A stretch of 64,000 bases of DNA from Pseudomonas sp. S06B 330 (GTDB lineage Bacteria; Pseudomonadota; Gammaproteobacteria; Pseudomonadales; Pseudomonadaceae), in the NCBI RefSeq assembly GCF_002845275.2, contig NZ_CP088149.1:4274501-4338500 (forward strand). The letters are read 5' to 3'. Shown here piece by piece: positions 32,998 to 41,244 of the stretch. Within the stretch, counting starts at the first letter, position 1. Every line of letters starts with the position of its first letter. Below the pieces are notes generated by a model. That model made no database searches. It was given only the letters and a program-made list of their open reading frames with translations, and was not told the DNA's origin. A program made the translations under genes and the position numbers.

Positions 32998-33354
32998 ATG
33001 AACGCCTTGAACCAAGCCCACTGCGAAGCCTGCCGCGCCGATGCCCCACAGGTCAGCGATGAAGAACTGCCGGTACTGATCAAGCAGATCCCGGATTGGA
33101 ACATCGAAGTCCGTGACGGCATCATGCAGCTGGAAAAAGTCTTCCTGTTCAAGAATTTCAAGCACGCCTTGGCCTTCACCAATGCCGTTGGCGAAATCTC
33201 CGAAGCCGAAGGCCACCACCCAGGTCTGCTGACCGAATGGGGCAAAGTCACCGTTACCTGGTGGAGCCACTCGATCAAAGGCCTGCACCGTAACGACTTC
33301 ATCATGGCTGCGCGCACCGACGAGGTCGCCAGTACCGCTGAAGGCCGTAAATAA
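32998..33354 (+). CDS. phhB: Pterin-4a-carbinolamine dehydratase
   Basis: 118 residues. The active-site signature is [13 protein letters not shown], preceded by [18 protein letters not shown]. It dehydrates the carbinolamine made by PhhA so that the pterin cofactor can be recycled. 42 bp after phhA. The stop TAA overlaps the phhC ATG by one base (TAATG), so phhB and phhC are translationally coupled. Confidence 0.96.
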   Translation: MNALNQAHCEACRADAPQVSDEELPVLIKQIPDWNIEVRDGIMQLEKVFLFKNFKHALAFTNAVGEISEAEGHHPGLLTEWGKVTVTWWSHSIKGLHRNDFIMAARTDEVASTAEGRK

Positions 33355-34547
33355 TGCACTTCGGCGCGATTGGGCGCGTACCCGGTGATCCAATTCTGGG
33401 GCTGATGGAGGCTTATGCCAACGACAGCAACCCCCATAAGTTCGACCTGGGCGTTGGAGTCTTCAAGGACGCCCAGGGTCTGACGCCGATTCCGGCTGCC
33501 GTCAAACTCGCCGAACAGCGCCTGCTCGACCAACAATCGAGCAAAAGCTATGTTGGCGGTCACGGCGATGCCGCATTTGCGCGCTTGATCAGCGAGCTGG
33601 TGCTCGGCAGCGATTCGGCATTGCTGGCCAGTAAGCGCGCCGGCGCCACCCAGACACCGGGTGGCACCGGCGCCCTGCGCCTGGCAGCAGAGTTCATCGA
33701 ACATTGCTTGCCGGGCCGCGGCATCTGGCTGAGTGACCCAACCTGGCCCATCCATGAAACCATTTTCGCTGGCGCCGGCCTCAAGGTCAGCCACTACCCC
33801 TATGTGGGGGCGGACAACCGGTTGAATGTAAGCGGGATGCTAGCGGCGCTGGAAATGGCACCCAAAGGCGATGTGGTGCTGCTGCACGCCTGCTGCCACA
33901 ACCCAACCGGCTTCGACCTGTCCCAGGACGACTGGCGCGCAGTGCTGGAGGTGGTTCGCCGCCGTGAGCTACTGCCGTTGATCGACTTTGCCTACCAAGG
34001 CTTCGGTGACGGCCTGCATGAAGATGCCTGGGCAGTACGCCTGTTTGCTGCCGAACTACCAGAACTGCTGATCACCAGCTCCTGCTCAAAAAACTTCGGC
34101 CTCTACCGTGATCGCACCGGCGCCCTGCTGGTGTGCAGCCATGATGCCGAGAAATTGCTGGATGTACGCAGTCAACTGGCATTACTGGCGCGCAACCTGT
34201 GGTCCACGCCACCGGATCATGGTGCGGCGGTGGTAGCACAGATTCTCGGTGATGTCGCGCTCAAGCAACTGTGGGTCGAAGAAGTCGAGGCCATGCGCCA
34301 GCGTATTGCTGAGCTGCGCATCGGCCTGGTCGAGGCCCTTGCCCCGCACGGATTGAGCGAACGCTTTGCACACATTGCCGCGCAACGCGGGATGTTCTCC
34401 TACACGGGCTTGTCGCCAGAGCAGGTCAAACAACTGCGTGAACGCCATAGCGTCTATATGGTCGGCACGGGCCGGGCAAATATTGCCGGCGCCGATGCGG
34501 CACGCCTTGGTGCCCTGGCTGCCGCCATCGCGGACGTCTGTCGCTGA
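33354..34547 (+). CDS. phhC: Aromatic amino acid aminotransferase
   Basis: 397 residues, class I aminotransferase of the TyrB/AspC type. The N-terminal PGDPILGLMEAYANDSNPHKFDLGVG, LHACCHNPTGFDLS, DFAYQGFGDG and the PLP lysine in SSCSKNFGLYRDRTG are clear. It removes the amino group of tyrosine (and phenylalanine) to start ring catabolism. Last gene of the operon, followed after 3 bp by a hairpin. Confidence 0.95.
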   Translation: MHFGAIGRVPGDPILGLMEAYANDSNPHKFDLGVGVFKDAQGLTPIPAAVKLAEQRLLDQQSSKSYVGGHGDAAFARLISELVLGSDSALLASKRAGATQTPGGTGALRLAAEFIEHCLPGRGIWLSDPTWPIHETIFAGAGLKVSHYPYVGADNRLNVSGMLAALEMAPKGDVVLLHACCHNPTGFDLSQDDWRAVLEVVRRRELLPLIDFAYQGFGDGLHEDAWAVRLFAAELPELLITSSCSKNFGLYRDRTGALLVCSHDAEKLLDVRSQLALLARNLWSTPPDHGAAVVAQILGDVALKQLWVEEVEAMRQRIAELRIGLVEALAPHGLSERFAHIAAQRGMFSYTGLSPEQVKQLRERHSVYMVGTGRANIAGADAARLGALAAAIADVCR

Positions 34548-34550
34548 GTT

Positions 34551-34580
34551 GTGGGAGCGGATTCATCCGCTCCCACAAAA
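34551..34580 (+). terminator. Terminator-like hairpin after phhC
   Basis: GTGGGAGCGGA-TTCA-TCCGCTCCCAC is a perfect 11-bp stem followed by AAAA (T-tract on the minus strand only). The stem starts with the REP-like GTGGGAGC, so it may be a single REP-type hairpin acting as an end signal. Confidence 0.6.
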
Positions 34581-34696
34581 GCGCCATCAGGCAGGAAAAT
34601 TCATACTGTCATCCAGACTCCTGTATCCTGCACGAGCTTTTAATAAGCCACGCGCGCCTTGCGCAGCCTTTCCACACACTTGCGAGGAACGACGAG

Positions 34697-34825
34697 ATGC
34701 ATGAAATCCCGAACTTTCCCTTCCCAAGCCTGAACCCAGAAGAGCAGACACCTGCCACTCACAGCGCCGAACCAGCCCAGGCTGACCACGACGGCGACGA
34801 AACCCCCAGCGCTGACCAGGAATAA
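34697..34825 (+). CDS. Short acidic hypothetical protein
   Basis: 42 residues: MHEIPNFPFPSLNPEEQTP then a Glu/Asp/Ala-rich, disordered tail. GAGGAACG lies 5-9 nt before the ATG, and upstream sequence TTCATACTGTCATCC...TATCCT could be a promoter. No family known to me. Kept because of the good ribosome site, typical codon use and isolated location between phhC and arfB; it could still be spurious. Confidence 0.5.
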   Translation: MHEIPNFPFPSLNPEEQTPATHSAEPAQADHDGDETPSADQE

Positions 34826-34982
34826 CCGCGCAGATCAGACTGTGTGAAAACGGCTGATGCAGGGACCACCCCCGTTAACACGTTTTCACACCGTCAAGAA
34901 TTCCTCGAAACCCGCTCACATCGCCTTGGCGCCCCGCCTGCCCGTAAATACAGATACTTCGCACTTGCCACCGGCACGACTT

Positions 34983-35396
34983 TCAGTAGTCGATCTTGCC
35001 ACGCCCTGCCTTGATCGCCCCACGCTTGCTCTTGGTGTCCAGACGCCGAGTTTTTGAACCCAGAGTTGGCCGGGTCGGACGCCGCGCCTTGTCCACTTTG
35101 ACCGCCGCCAGGATCAGCTCCCGCAAGCGCTCCAGCGCATCCGCACGGTTTTGCTCCTGGGTTCGGTATTGCTGGGCTTTGATGATGATCACCCCGTCAC
35201 GGGTAATGCGGCTGTCGCGCAACTCCAGCAAGCGCTCCTTGTAGAACGGCGGCAAAGACGAGGCTTGCGTATCGAATCGCAGGTGCATGGCACTGGAAAC
35301 CTTGTTGACGTTCTGCCCGCCCGCCCCTTGAGCGCGGATAGCCGTCAGTTCGATTTCATGGTCGGGAATCTGCACGGAATTGGAAATGATCAACAT
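34983..35396 (-). CDS. arfB: Alternative ribosome-rescue factor B (peptidyl-tRNA hydrolase)
   Basis: 137 residues. It has the class I release factor catalytic GGQ in [18 protein letters not shown] and a basic C-terminal tail ([17 protein letters not shown]) that enters the empty mRNA channel. It frees stalled ribosomes lacking a stop codon (YaeJ family). It lies downstream of aroP on the same strand but beyond aroP's terminator. Confidence 0.93.
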   Translation of the reverse strand: MLIISNSVQIPDHEIELTAIRAQGAGGQNVNKVSSAMHLRFDTQASSLPPFYKERLLELRDSRITRDGVIIIKAQQYRTQEQNRADALERLRELILAAVKVDKARRPTRPTLGSKTRRLDTKSKRGAIKAGRGKIDY

Positions 35397-35434
35397 AAGT
35401 CACAGGCCTGATAAGGCCCCAAGGATACCGCATA

Positions 35435-35465
35435 AAACAAAAAGCCCGGCACAAGGCCGGGCTCC
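35435..35465 (-). terminator. Terminator after the aromatic amino acid permease gene
   Basis: On the minus strand GAGCCCGGCC-TTGT-GCCGGGCTTTTTGTTTT: strong stem and T-rich tail, 19 bp past the permease stop. Confidence 0.9.
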
Positions 35466-35483
35466 TTCAACAACGACTGTGCC

Positions 35484-36902
35484 TTACTTGGCCGCCGTGT
35501 TTACCTCAGGGATACGACGGGCCTGGCGATTACCTTTGAGGCCATAGCAGGCAAACATCACCACCAGCCACACCGGAATCGCATACACCGACATCTGGAT
35601 ACCCGGGATCTGCAGCATGATGCCCAGGATCAACACCACGAAGGCCAGGCACAGGTAGTTGCCGTAGGGGTACCACAGCGCTTTGAACAGCGGCTTCTGA
35701 CCCGTTTTGTTCATGTGCTGACGGAATTTCAGGTGCGAGTAGCTGATCATTGCCCAGTTGATTACCAGAGCCGCCACAACCAGCGACATCAGTAGCTCCA
35801 GGGCATGCTGCGGGATGAAGTAGTTAAGCAGTACTGCGACCAAGGTCACGGCCGCCGACGCCAGGATCGAACGCACCGGTACACCGCGCTTGTCGATCTT
35901 CGCCAGGCCGGCTGGGGCATCGCCCTGTGCAGCCATGCCGTAGAGCATACGGGCATTGCAGTAAGTACCGCTGTTGTACACCGACAGCGCCGCAGTCAGG
36001 ACCACAAAGTTGAGGATGTGCGCAGCCACATCACTACCCAAAAGCGAGAACACCTGAACGAACGGGCTGGCGCCATAGGTGCCACCGGAAGCGTCGAGAC
36101 TAGACACCAGGCTGTCCCATGGGGTCAGCGACAGCAGTACCACCAGGGCGCCGATGTAGAAAATCAGAATGCGGTAGATCACCTGGTTGATCGCTTTCGG
36201 GATCACGGTTTTTGGCTTGTCGGCCTCTGCTGCGGTGAAACCGAGCATTTCCAGACCACCAAACGAGAACATGATGATCGCCAGCGCCATGACCAGGCCG
36301 CTCACGCCATTGGGGAAGAAACCGCCGTGCTCCCACAGGTTGCTCACCGACGCCTGCGGGCCGCCGCTACCGCTGACCAGCATGTAGCTGCCCAGGGCGA
36401 TCATGCCGACGATGGCCAGGACCTTGATGATCGCGAACCAGAACTCGGCCTCGCCGAACACCTTGACGTTGGCCAGGTTGATCGCGTTGATCAGGACAAA
36501 GAAAGCTGCTGCCGAAGCCCAGGTCGGGATCTCCGGCCACCAGTAGTGGACGTACTTACCAACTGCCGTCAGCTCCGACATACCCACCAGGATGTACAGA
36601 ACCCAGCAGTTCCAGCCAGACAGGAAGCCGGCGAAACCACCCCAGTATTTGTGGGCAAAATGGCTGAACGAACCGGCCACCGGCTCTTCAACGATCATCT
36701 CGCCCAGTTGGCGCATGATCATGAAGGCGATGAAGCCACAGATCGCATAACCGAGAATCATCGACGGACCGGCCGATTTCATCACGCCAGCCGAGCCCAG
36801 GAACAGCCCGGTACCAATTGCACCGCCCAAGGCGATCAACTGAATGTGGCGATTTTTCAGGCCGCGTTTCAGCTCGCCTGAATGCGAGTTTTGTCCACTC
36901 AT
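35484..36902 (-). CDS. aroP: Amino acid permease, AroP-like
   Basis: 472 residues from MSGQNSHSGE at 36902 (AGGTGA ahead); the open frame continues 45 codons upstream without a fitting start. About 12 membrane helices of the APC family: HIQLIALGGAIGTGLFLGSA, IMRQLGEMIVEEPVAGSFSH and GFAGFLSGWNCWVLYILVGM match the E. coli AroP/PheP group for phenylalanine, tyrosine and tryptophan. The exact substrate is inferred, helped by the phh genes nearby and a PhhR-like box upstream. Own terminator, single-gene unit. Confidence 0.85.
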   Translation of the reverse strand: MSGQNSHSGELKRGLKNRHIQLIALGGAIGTGLFLGSAGVMKSAGPSMILGYAICGFIAFMIMRQLGEMIVEEPVAGSFSHFAHKYWGGFAGFLSGWNCWVLYILVGMSELTAVGKYVHYWWPEIPTWASAAAFFVLINAINLANVKVFGEAEFWFAIIKVLAIVGMIALGSYMLVSGSGGPQASVSNLWEHGGFFPNGVSGLVMALAIIMFSFGGLEMLGFTAAEADKPKTVIPKAINQVIYRILIFYIGALVVLLSLTPWDSLVSSLDASGGTYGASPFVQVFSLLGSDVAAHILNFVVLTAALSVYNSGTYCNARMLYGMAAQGDAPAGLAKIDKRGVPVRSILASAAVTLVAVLLNYFIPQHALELLMSLVVAALVINWAMISYSHLKFRQHMNKTGQKPLFKALWYPYGNYLCLAFVVLILGIMLQIPGIQMSVYAIPVWLVVMFACYGLKGNRQARRIPEVNTAAK

Positions 36903-37407
36903 GAACGAAGTCACCTGCTTGTTTTTATCTGTGACGGAATCGGACCCACCACGCTCGTGGCGCAGCGGAATTAACAAGGTGATTACCTTGAGGGTCTTGG
37001 ACAACTGCTGCCCTTCCAGGGCAAAAGCCGTGGGCAAATCAGCCGGGTGTCAACAAGAGTGCGCGGTACGCATTGGGGTCACAGGTAAAACGCGGCGCAT
37101 TGTATACCCCTGTAGCCGCGCAGGGGTCAACACGTTGCGTCAATGTCTTATGACAAAACGCAGCGTTTCTGAGGGAAGGATCAAGCCTGGGGAGGAAATC
37201 GGCGTACATGGCGCCTCCATTTGTTCTTATTGAATGCCCAGCTCTCCGGCCCGGCTTTGCACACGGCAATGGCGTCCATCACACCGCTCCCAAGGGCCAG
37301 AGGCAAGCACTTGACGTGTACGTAAATCACGCTTGACCGGAGTTTTCGGCAACTTCTGTTTACAACATCGGAGAATGCTGGAAAGACCCACAACACGCGG
37401 GCACCTT

Positions 37408-37425
37408 TGTAACGATTTATTTACA
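37408..37425. promoter_or_regulatory. Candidate PhhR/TyrR box upstream of the permease
   Basis: TGTAACGATTTATTTACA fits TGTAAA-N6-TTTACA with one mismatch. It lies about 505 bp upstream of the permease ATG, so either the transcript has a long leader or the box serves another start. The rest of 36903-37550 has no gene; an 8-G run lies at 37513-37520. Confidence 0.5.
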
Positions 37426-37550
37426 AGGCGGCTTGAAAACTTGCCAACGCTTACGCTAGCGACTGTAAGGCAAGGTTATTTAAGGCAAAAAAGGTTCTTT
37501 ACGGATTATCGTGGGGGGGGATGTGCGGGGTTGTACTGAGTTGTACTGGG

Positions 37551-37630
37551 AGCTTATCCATTCGATATGGTGAGGCTACCGGCCCCTTCCGCCCTTACGG
37601 CGGCCTACTTTTTTCTTGGAAAAAGTAGGC
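37551..37630. repeat. Outer part of the left arm of a large inverted repeat
   Basis: 37581-37630 (begins GGCCCCTTCCGCCC, ends AAAAAGTAGGC) is a perfect 50-bp inverse match to 39513-39562; 37551-37580 matches 39563-39592 less well. The last 28 bases alone form a hairpin. The arm is interrupted after this by the IS3-family element. Confidence 0.85.
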
Positions 37631-37668
37631 ATGGGTCTGCCCCCAGGTAGCGGACGCCAAGAAGCTGG

Positions 37669-38532
37669 TTATCCAGCCCTCTGCCTCAAGCCTTTGGCAT
37701 ATTCGTTCGGAGAACGGTAGCCCAGCGCAGAGTGCAGTCGGCTGCTGTTGTAAAACCCATGGATGTAACTGGCGATTGATAACTGCGCCTGTTTTTTCGT
37801 GGGGTAGATCCCGCAAGCCTCCTCTCTTTTCAGCGTAGCGAAAAAGCTCTCGGCCACCGCGTTGTCCCAACAGTTTCCCCTTCGGCTCATGCTCTGTGTG
37901 AAGTCCTTCTTGGCCAGTGTCAGGCGAAACTTACTGCTCGCGTACTGACGGCCCTGATCGGAGTGAAATACCGCTCCGTTGGCGCCAGAGCAGGCGCTCC
38001 AGGCGTTCAGAAACGCGCGTTCGACCAAGTCGTCAGGCATTCGATCAGACAAGCTGTAACCCAGTATCTGGCGGGTTTGGATACTCAACACTATGGCCAG
38101 ATACAACCAACCTTCCTTGGTTGGGAGATAGGTGATATCACTGACCCAGGTTGGCGTGAGGTTATCGATGGAAAACTGACGCGCCAGCACATTACTTGCA
38201 ACCGGCAAGTAATGGTGGCTGTCCGTGGTGCAGGGCCTGAAACTGCCTTTGGACTTGCCCCGTATCTGCTCCTCCTGCATCAACCGCCTAACCCGTTTGT
38301 GGCCCACCGCGTGCAATTTCTGGCGCAAGGCTGCCACTAGCCGTGGCCGGCCGTAGGTGTTTCGACTGGCCGCATAGGCCTTACGCAACTCAATGCGAAT
38401 TTGAGCGTCAGGGTCAGGGCGAGACTGACGGTGCGTGTAATCGTAGAAACCTGAAACCGAGACATCCATCACCCGACACAACACACGTACGGGGTATTGA
38501 GTCCGCTCAGTAGCGACGAAGGCGTATCTCAC
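37669..38532 (-). CDS. IS3-family transposase OrfB (DDE integrase core)
   Basis: 287 residues. An HTH_21 region (YAASRNTYGRPRLVAALRQ, RLMQEEQIRGKSKG) precedes the rve core: TWVSDITYLPT (first Asp), VFHSDQGRQYASSKFR (second Asp), MSRRGNCWDNAVAESFFATL (Glu). Reading begins at GTG overlapping the orfA stop (GTGA), but the main product is probably the OrfAB fusion by -1 frameshift, since this frame stays open back to the slippery site. No inactivating mutation was seen. Confidence 0.92.
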   Translation of the reverse strand: MRYAFVATERTQYPVRVLCRVMDVSVSGFYDYTHRQSRPDPDAQIRIELRKAYAASRNTYGRPRLVAALRQKLHAVGHKRVRRLMQEEQIRGKSKGSFRPCTTDSHHYLPVASNVLARQFSIDNLTPTWVSDITYLPTKEGWLYLAIVLSIQTRQILGYSLSDRMPDDLVERAFLNAWSACSGANGAVFHSDQGRQYASSKFRLTLAKKDFTQSMSRRGNCWDNAVAESFFATLKREEACGIYPTKKQAQLSIASYIHGFYNSSRLHSALGYRSPNEYAKGLRQRAG

Positions 38533-38822
38533 CTGGACTCTTTGGCAAAGAATACCGCCGCCTTTTTTAGGATTTCACGCTCCATTTTTAGCTCGGCAAT
38601 CTCGGCCCGCAGGCGAGCGAGCTCACTGTCTTCCTTGGTGATGGGCTTGCGTTCAGGTGAACTCAACGGCTGGCCTCTGCGCGTGGCATCAACCCAGTTA
38701 TCCAGCGTTTTCACGGACATCTCTAGCTGGCGGGCAGCTTCGGTTCTGCCAACGCTTTCAGCTAATGCGACGGCTTGAGCCTTGAACTCATCGGTATAGT
38801 TACGGCGAGTGCTTGGGTACAT
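38529..38822 (-). CDS. IS3-family transposase OrfA
   Basis: 97 residues from MYPSTRRNYTDEF at 38822 (the open frame starts 4 codons earlier). HTH_Tnp_1 domain: FKAQAVALAESVGRTEAARQ and MSVKTLDNWVDATR, then a leucine-zipper-like helix (LARLRAEIAELKMEREILKK) for OrfA/OrfAB contacts. The slippery heptamer A-AAA-AAG is at 38562-38568 (minus strand), in the right phase for a -1 shift into orfB. Confidence 0.92.
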   Translation of the reverse strand: MYPSTRRNYTDEFKAQAVALAESVGRTEAARQLEMSVKTLDNWVDATRRGQPLSSPERKPITKEDSELARLRAEIAELKMEREILKKAAVFFAKESR

Positions 38823-38886
38823 GGCAACCTCCAAGAGAGCGATTTAAGTATCGCTTCTTGGCGTCCGTTGTCACGGGACAGTTCCA

Positions 38887-39067
38887 GCAAAACCGCTCGC
38901 TCCTGCATACGGCCCTACGCTACGCTCCGGGTCCCCTCGCTCCGGCACCCTCCGGGGCCACGCGGCCTACGACTTGCTTCGCCAAGTCTACGTCTCGCGT
39001 CTTCGGCTACGCCGAAGGTGCTACGCACTGCCCCTACTGGTACCTCCACTCGGCCTCCTGAAGTCGC
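38887..39067. repeat. Inner part of the left arm of the large inverted repeat
   Basis: From CAAAACCGCTCGCTCC to GGCCTCCTGAAGTCGC, this matches 39327-39515 in inverse orientation at roughly 85-90 percent by eye, including a 30-base identical core around CGGCCTACGACTTGCTTC. It is the continuation of 37551-37630 after the IS. Confidence 0.8.
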
Positions 39068-39146
39068 AGACTGCGGCGCATGAACTTGCGCGCATGAAGA
39101 TCAAAAGCGGTGCAGTGCGGTGCAGTGCGAGGTATTGCACTGTTTT

Positions 39147-39231
39147 GTGGGAGCTGGTCTTGCCAGCGATGCAGACACCGCGCAACACCTGACACTGCAT
39201 CGATACCACCGGTGGCAAGACCGGCTCCTAC
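39147..39231. repeat. Paired REP element (85 bp) at the centre of the inverted repeat
   Basis: Left half GTGGGAGCTGGTCTTGCCAG, right half GTGGCAAGACCGGCTCCTAC. Same length as the two REP pairs at 14783 and 22794. It lies within the 260-bp loop of the large inverted repeat; the loop holds no convincing gene. Confidence 0.8.
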
Positions 39232-39321
39232 AATTCATCAGCGGGCGTGCCCGCGATGGTGTCCGACTGTCCACTGCAAAGCTTGCGTTCGAAGATAACG
39301 CCAGCCCAGGCGCCGCCCGTA

Positions 39322-39592
39322 ACTTCGCGACTTCAGGAGGCCGAGCGGAGGTGTCTGGAGGGGGTAGGTGCGCAGCACCCTTCGGCGTTAGCCGAAGACG
39401 CGAGACGTAGACTTGGCGAAGCAAGTCGTAGGCCGCGATCCCCCGGAAGGCACCGGAGCGAGGGAACCCGAAGCGCAGCGTAGGGCCGTATGAATGGAGC
39501 GGGCGGTTTTGCCTACTTTTTCCAAGAAAAAAGTAGGCCGCCGTAAGGGCGGAAGGGGCCGACAGCGTCGCCACATCGACTGGATAAGTTCA
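39322..39592. repeat. Right arm of the large inverted repeat
   Basis: An uninterrupted arm of about 270 bp, inverse to 37551-37630 plus 38887-39067. Both arms contain the hairpin GCCTACTTTTT/AAAAAGTAGGC and the strings CTACGACTTGCTTCG and CGTCTCGCGTCTTCG (or complements). No protein is likely encoded. Confidence 0.8.
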
Positions 39593-39662
39593 CGCTCTAA
39601 ACACCCAGCACCCGCACCCGCACCCGCACCCAAAACATCTTCCCGATGAGTCCGTGAAAAAC

Positions 39663-39693
39663 AAAAAAAGCCAACCCGAAGGTTGGCTTTTTT
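39663..39693 (-). terminator. Terminator after rluB
   Basis: AAAAAAAGCCAACC-CGAA-GGTTGGCTTTTTT: symmetric stem with A and T tracts, usable on both strands, 50 bp past the rluB stop. Confidence 0.9.
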
Positions 39694-39743
39694 CTGGGAG
39701 TCAGCCCCCACACGCTCAGCACAAAACAAGTGCCGCTAGAGGA

Positions 39744-40853
39744 CTATGGGCGAGGCTTGTTGCGAGTGCTGCCTGGACGCTTGGGCCCTGGCTTGCCACG
39801 CTTGTTCATCTCGCTTGGGCGCTCAGCCACGGCGCTGCGGCCATCACGCCCGCCTTCCTTGCGCGGCGCTTCGCCACGCGGCTGGCGAGCCGGGCGCTCA
39901 GCTTCACCCCCGCGCGGCTGACGGGCCGGACGCTCAGCCGTTGGCGATGCACCGTCCTGTGCCGGGCGCAGGGTACGCACGCGCTCACCACGACCCAACG
40001 GACGCGTGGACTTGCGCTGCAGACGCTCCAGCTTGTCCTTGGACTTGTGGTTCAAGGTTGGCATCGCTACTGGAGTCAAACCTACCTCGGCGGCAAGGAT
40101 GTCGACTTCCTGCTGACTCATTTCGCGCCAGCGGCCCATCGGCAGGTCGGAGTTGAGGAACACCGGACCGAAACGCACGCGCTTGAGGCGGCTGACCACC
40201 AGGCCTTGGGACTCCCACAGGCGACGTACTTCGCGGTTGCGACCTTCCATCACCACGCAGTGATACCAGTGGTTGAAGCCTTCACCACCAGGCGCTTCCT
40301 GAATGTCGGTAAAACGCGCCGGGCCGTCTTCGAGCACAACACCCGCCTTCAGACGGGCAATCATGTCTTCGTCGACTTCGCCACGAACCCGTACCGCGTA
40401 CTCACGATCCATCTCGTAGGAAGGGTGCATCAGGCGGTTGGCCAGCTCACCGTCTGTGGTGAACATCAGCAGGCCAGTGGTATTGATGTCGAGGCGACCG
40501 ATATTGATCCAACGGCCTTCTTTTGGCCGTGGCAGGCGGTCGAATACCGTCGGACGGCCTTCTGGGTCGTCACGGGTGCAGATCTCGCCGTCGGGCTTGT
40601 TGTACATGATCACCCGGCGCACAGTCTCGGCAGACTCTTCACGCTTGATCAGGCGACCATCAACGGAAATCGCGTCATGCAGATCGACGCGCTGACCCAA
40701 GGTCGCGTTGACGCCGTTGACTTTGATCCGCCCCTGGCTGATCCAGGCTTCAACGTCACGGCGTGAACCCACGCCGATACGCGCGAGAACTTTTTGCAGT
40801 TTCTCGCCTGACGGCGGCAATGGTTGGGTTTCTTGCAGGTCTTTATCACTCAT
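39744..40853 (-). CDS. rluB: 23S rRNA pseudouridine synthase RluB
   Basis: 369 residues from MSDKDLQ at 40853 (GGGAGGTG ahead). The S4 RNA-binding domain (about 18-65, LQKVLARIGVGSRRDVEAWI) is followed by the RsuA/RluB catalytic domain with the catalytic Asp in NIGRLDINTTGLL. It makes pseudouridine 2605 in 23S rRNA. The last about 110 residues are a disordered Arg/Pro/Glu tail with near-repeats of ERPARQPRG, longer than in E. coli. In other Pseudomonas rluB lies next to scpB; here the pyocin locus separates them. Confidence 0.93.
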   Translation of the reverse strand: MSDKDLQETQPLPPSGEKLQKVLARIGVGSRRDVEAWISQGRIKVNGVNATLGQRVDLHDAISVDGRLIKREESAETVRRVIMYNKPDGEICTRDDPEGRPTVFDRLPRPKEGRWINIGRLDINTTGLLMFTTDGELANRLMHPSYEMDREYAVRVRGEVDEDMIARLKAGVVLEDGPARFTDIQEAPGGEGFNHWYHCVVMEGRNREVRRLWESQGLVVSRLKRVRFGPVFLNSDLPMGRWREMSQQEVDILAAEVGLTPVAMPTLNHKSKDKLERLQRKSTRPLGRGERVRTLRPAQDGASPTAERPARQPRGGEAERPARQPRGEAPRKEGGRDGRSAVAERPSEMNKRGKPGPKRPGSTRNKPRP

Positions 40854-40956
40854 CTGGGCACCTCCCGGTGTAAGAATTGAAAACTGGATAGGCGAACAAG
40901 CGCCAAAAAGGTCGCAAATCATACGCTGATCACGCCCCGAGCGCACCTGAGACTAG

Positions 40957-41220
40957 TTGAAATTCTTCAGTCAGGCAGATAATTCTGCCCGAAGGTGGCG
41001 GGTTCACGAAGGCCCGCAGGTCACGCAGATCCAGCGCGAAACGGCCCGGGCTGGGAACGTGACCGCCCTCGAACGCCGAGGGGGGCGCATCCAGCTGACC
41101 AATTGCAGGGATAAAAAGCGCCTGTGCGCGCTGATCGACCCCATGCAGTTCAACAGCGATGGTTCTACCACCCGCTACGGCGACAAAGGTGAATACTGGA
41201 TAATCCTCAAAGGCTACTGA
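40957..41220 (+). pseudogene. Possible gene remnant with duplicated 3' end
   Basis: An 87-codon open frame beginning TTG, no good ribosome site. The second half has Pseudomonas-like codon use and ends DGSTTRYGDKGEYWIILKGY. The last 63 bases plus 21 beyond recur at 41947-42031, where the frame ends with only a few changes (KGENWRILKGY). I recognise no family. It may be the end of a gene whose tail was copied with the bacteriocin cassette, or a repeat with no coding role. Confidence 0.3.
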
Positions 41221-41241
41221 TCAAGATCTACACAGGGCTTG
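41158..41241 (+). repeat. Direct repeat copy A flanking the DNase-immunity cassette
   Basis: Begins GATGGTTCTACCACCCGCTA and ends near CACAGGGCTTG. Copy B at 41947-42031 is about 88 percent identical by eye. Copy A abuts the stop of the Im9-like gene. Confidence 0.85.
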
Positions 41242-41244
41242 CCA

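Larger units (their letters stand above)
37638..38880 (-). mobile_element. IS3-family insertion sequence (about 1.24 kb)
   Basis: Two overlapping ORFs (orfA 38529-38822, orfB 37669-38532) are bounded by imperfect terminal inverted repeats, starting TG and ending CA. The inner 15 bases of both ends are identical (CGGACGCCAAGAAGC). A -1 frameshift site joins the ORFs. Flanking triplets are GTC and GTT, so no perfect target duplication is seen. The element appears intact and could be active. Confidence 0.88.

Noticed and set aside
32131..33393. A 420-codon minus-strand frame over phhA and phhB
   Set aside because: Shadow of two well-supported genes with clear catalytic motifs.
37630..38890. A target-site duplication around the IS3-family element
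   Set aside because: Flanks GTC and GTT differ at one base, so no perfect duplication can be claimed.
39654..40766. A 370-codon plus-strand frame over rluB
   Set aside because: Shadow of rluB; low-complexity and without any motif.
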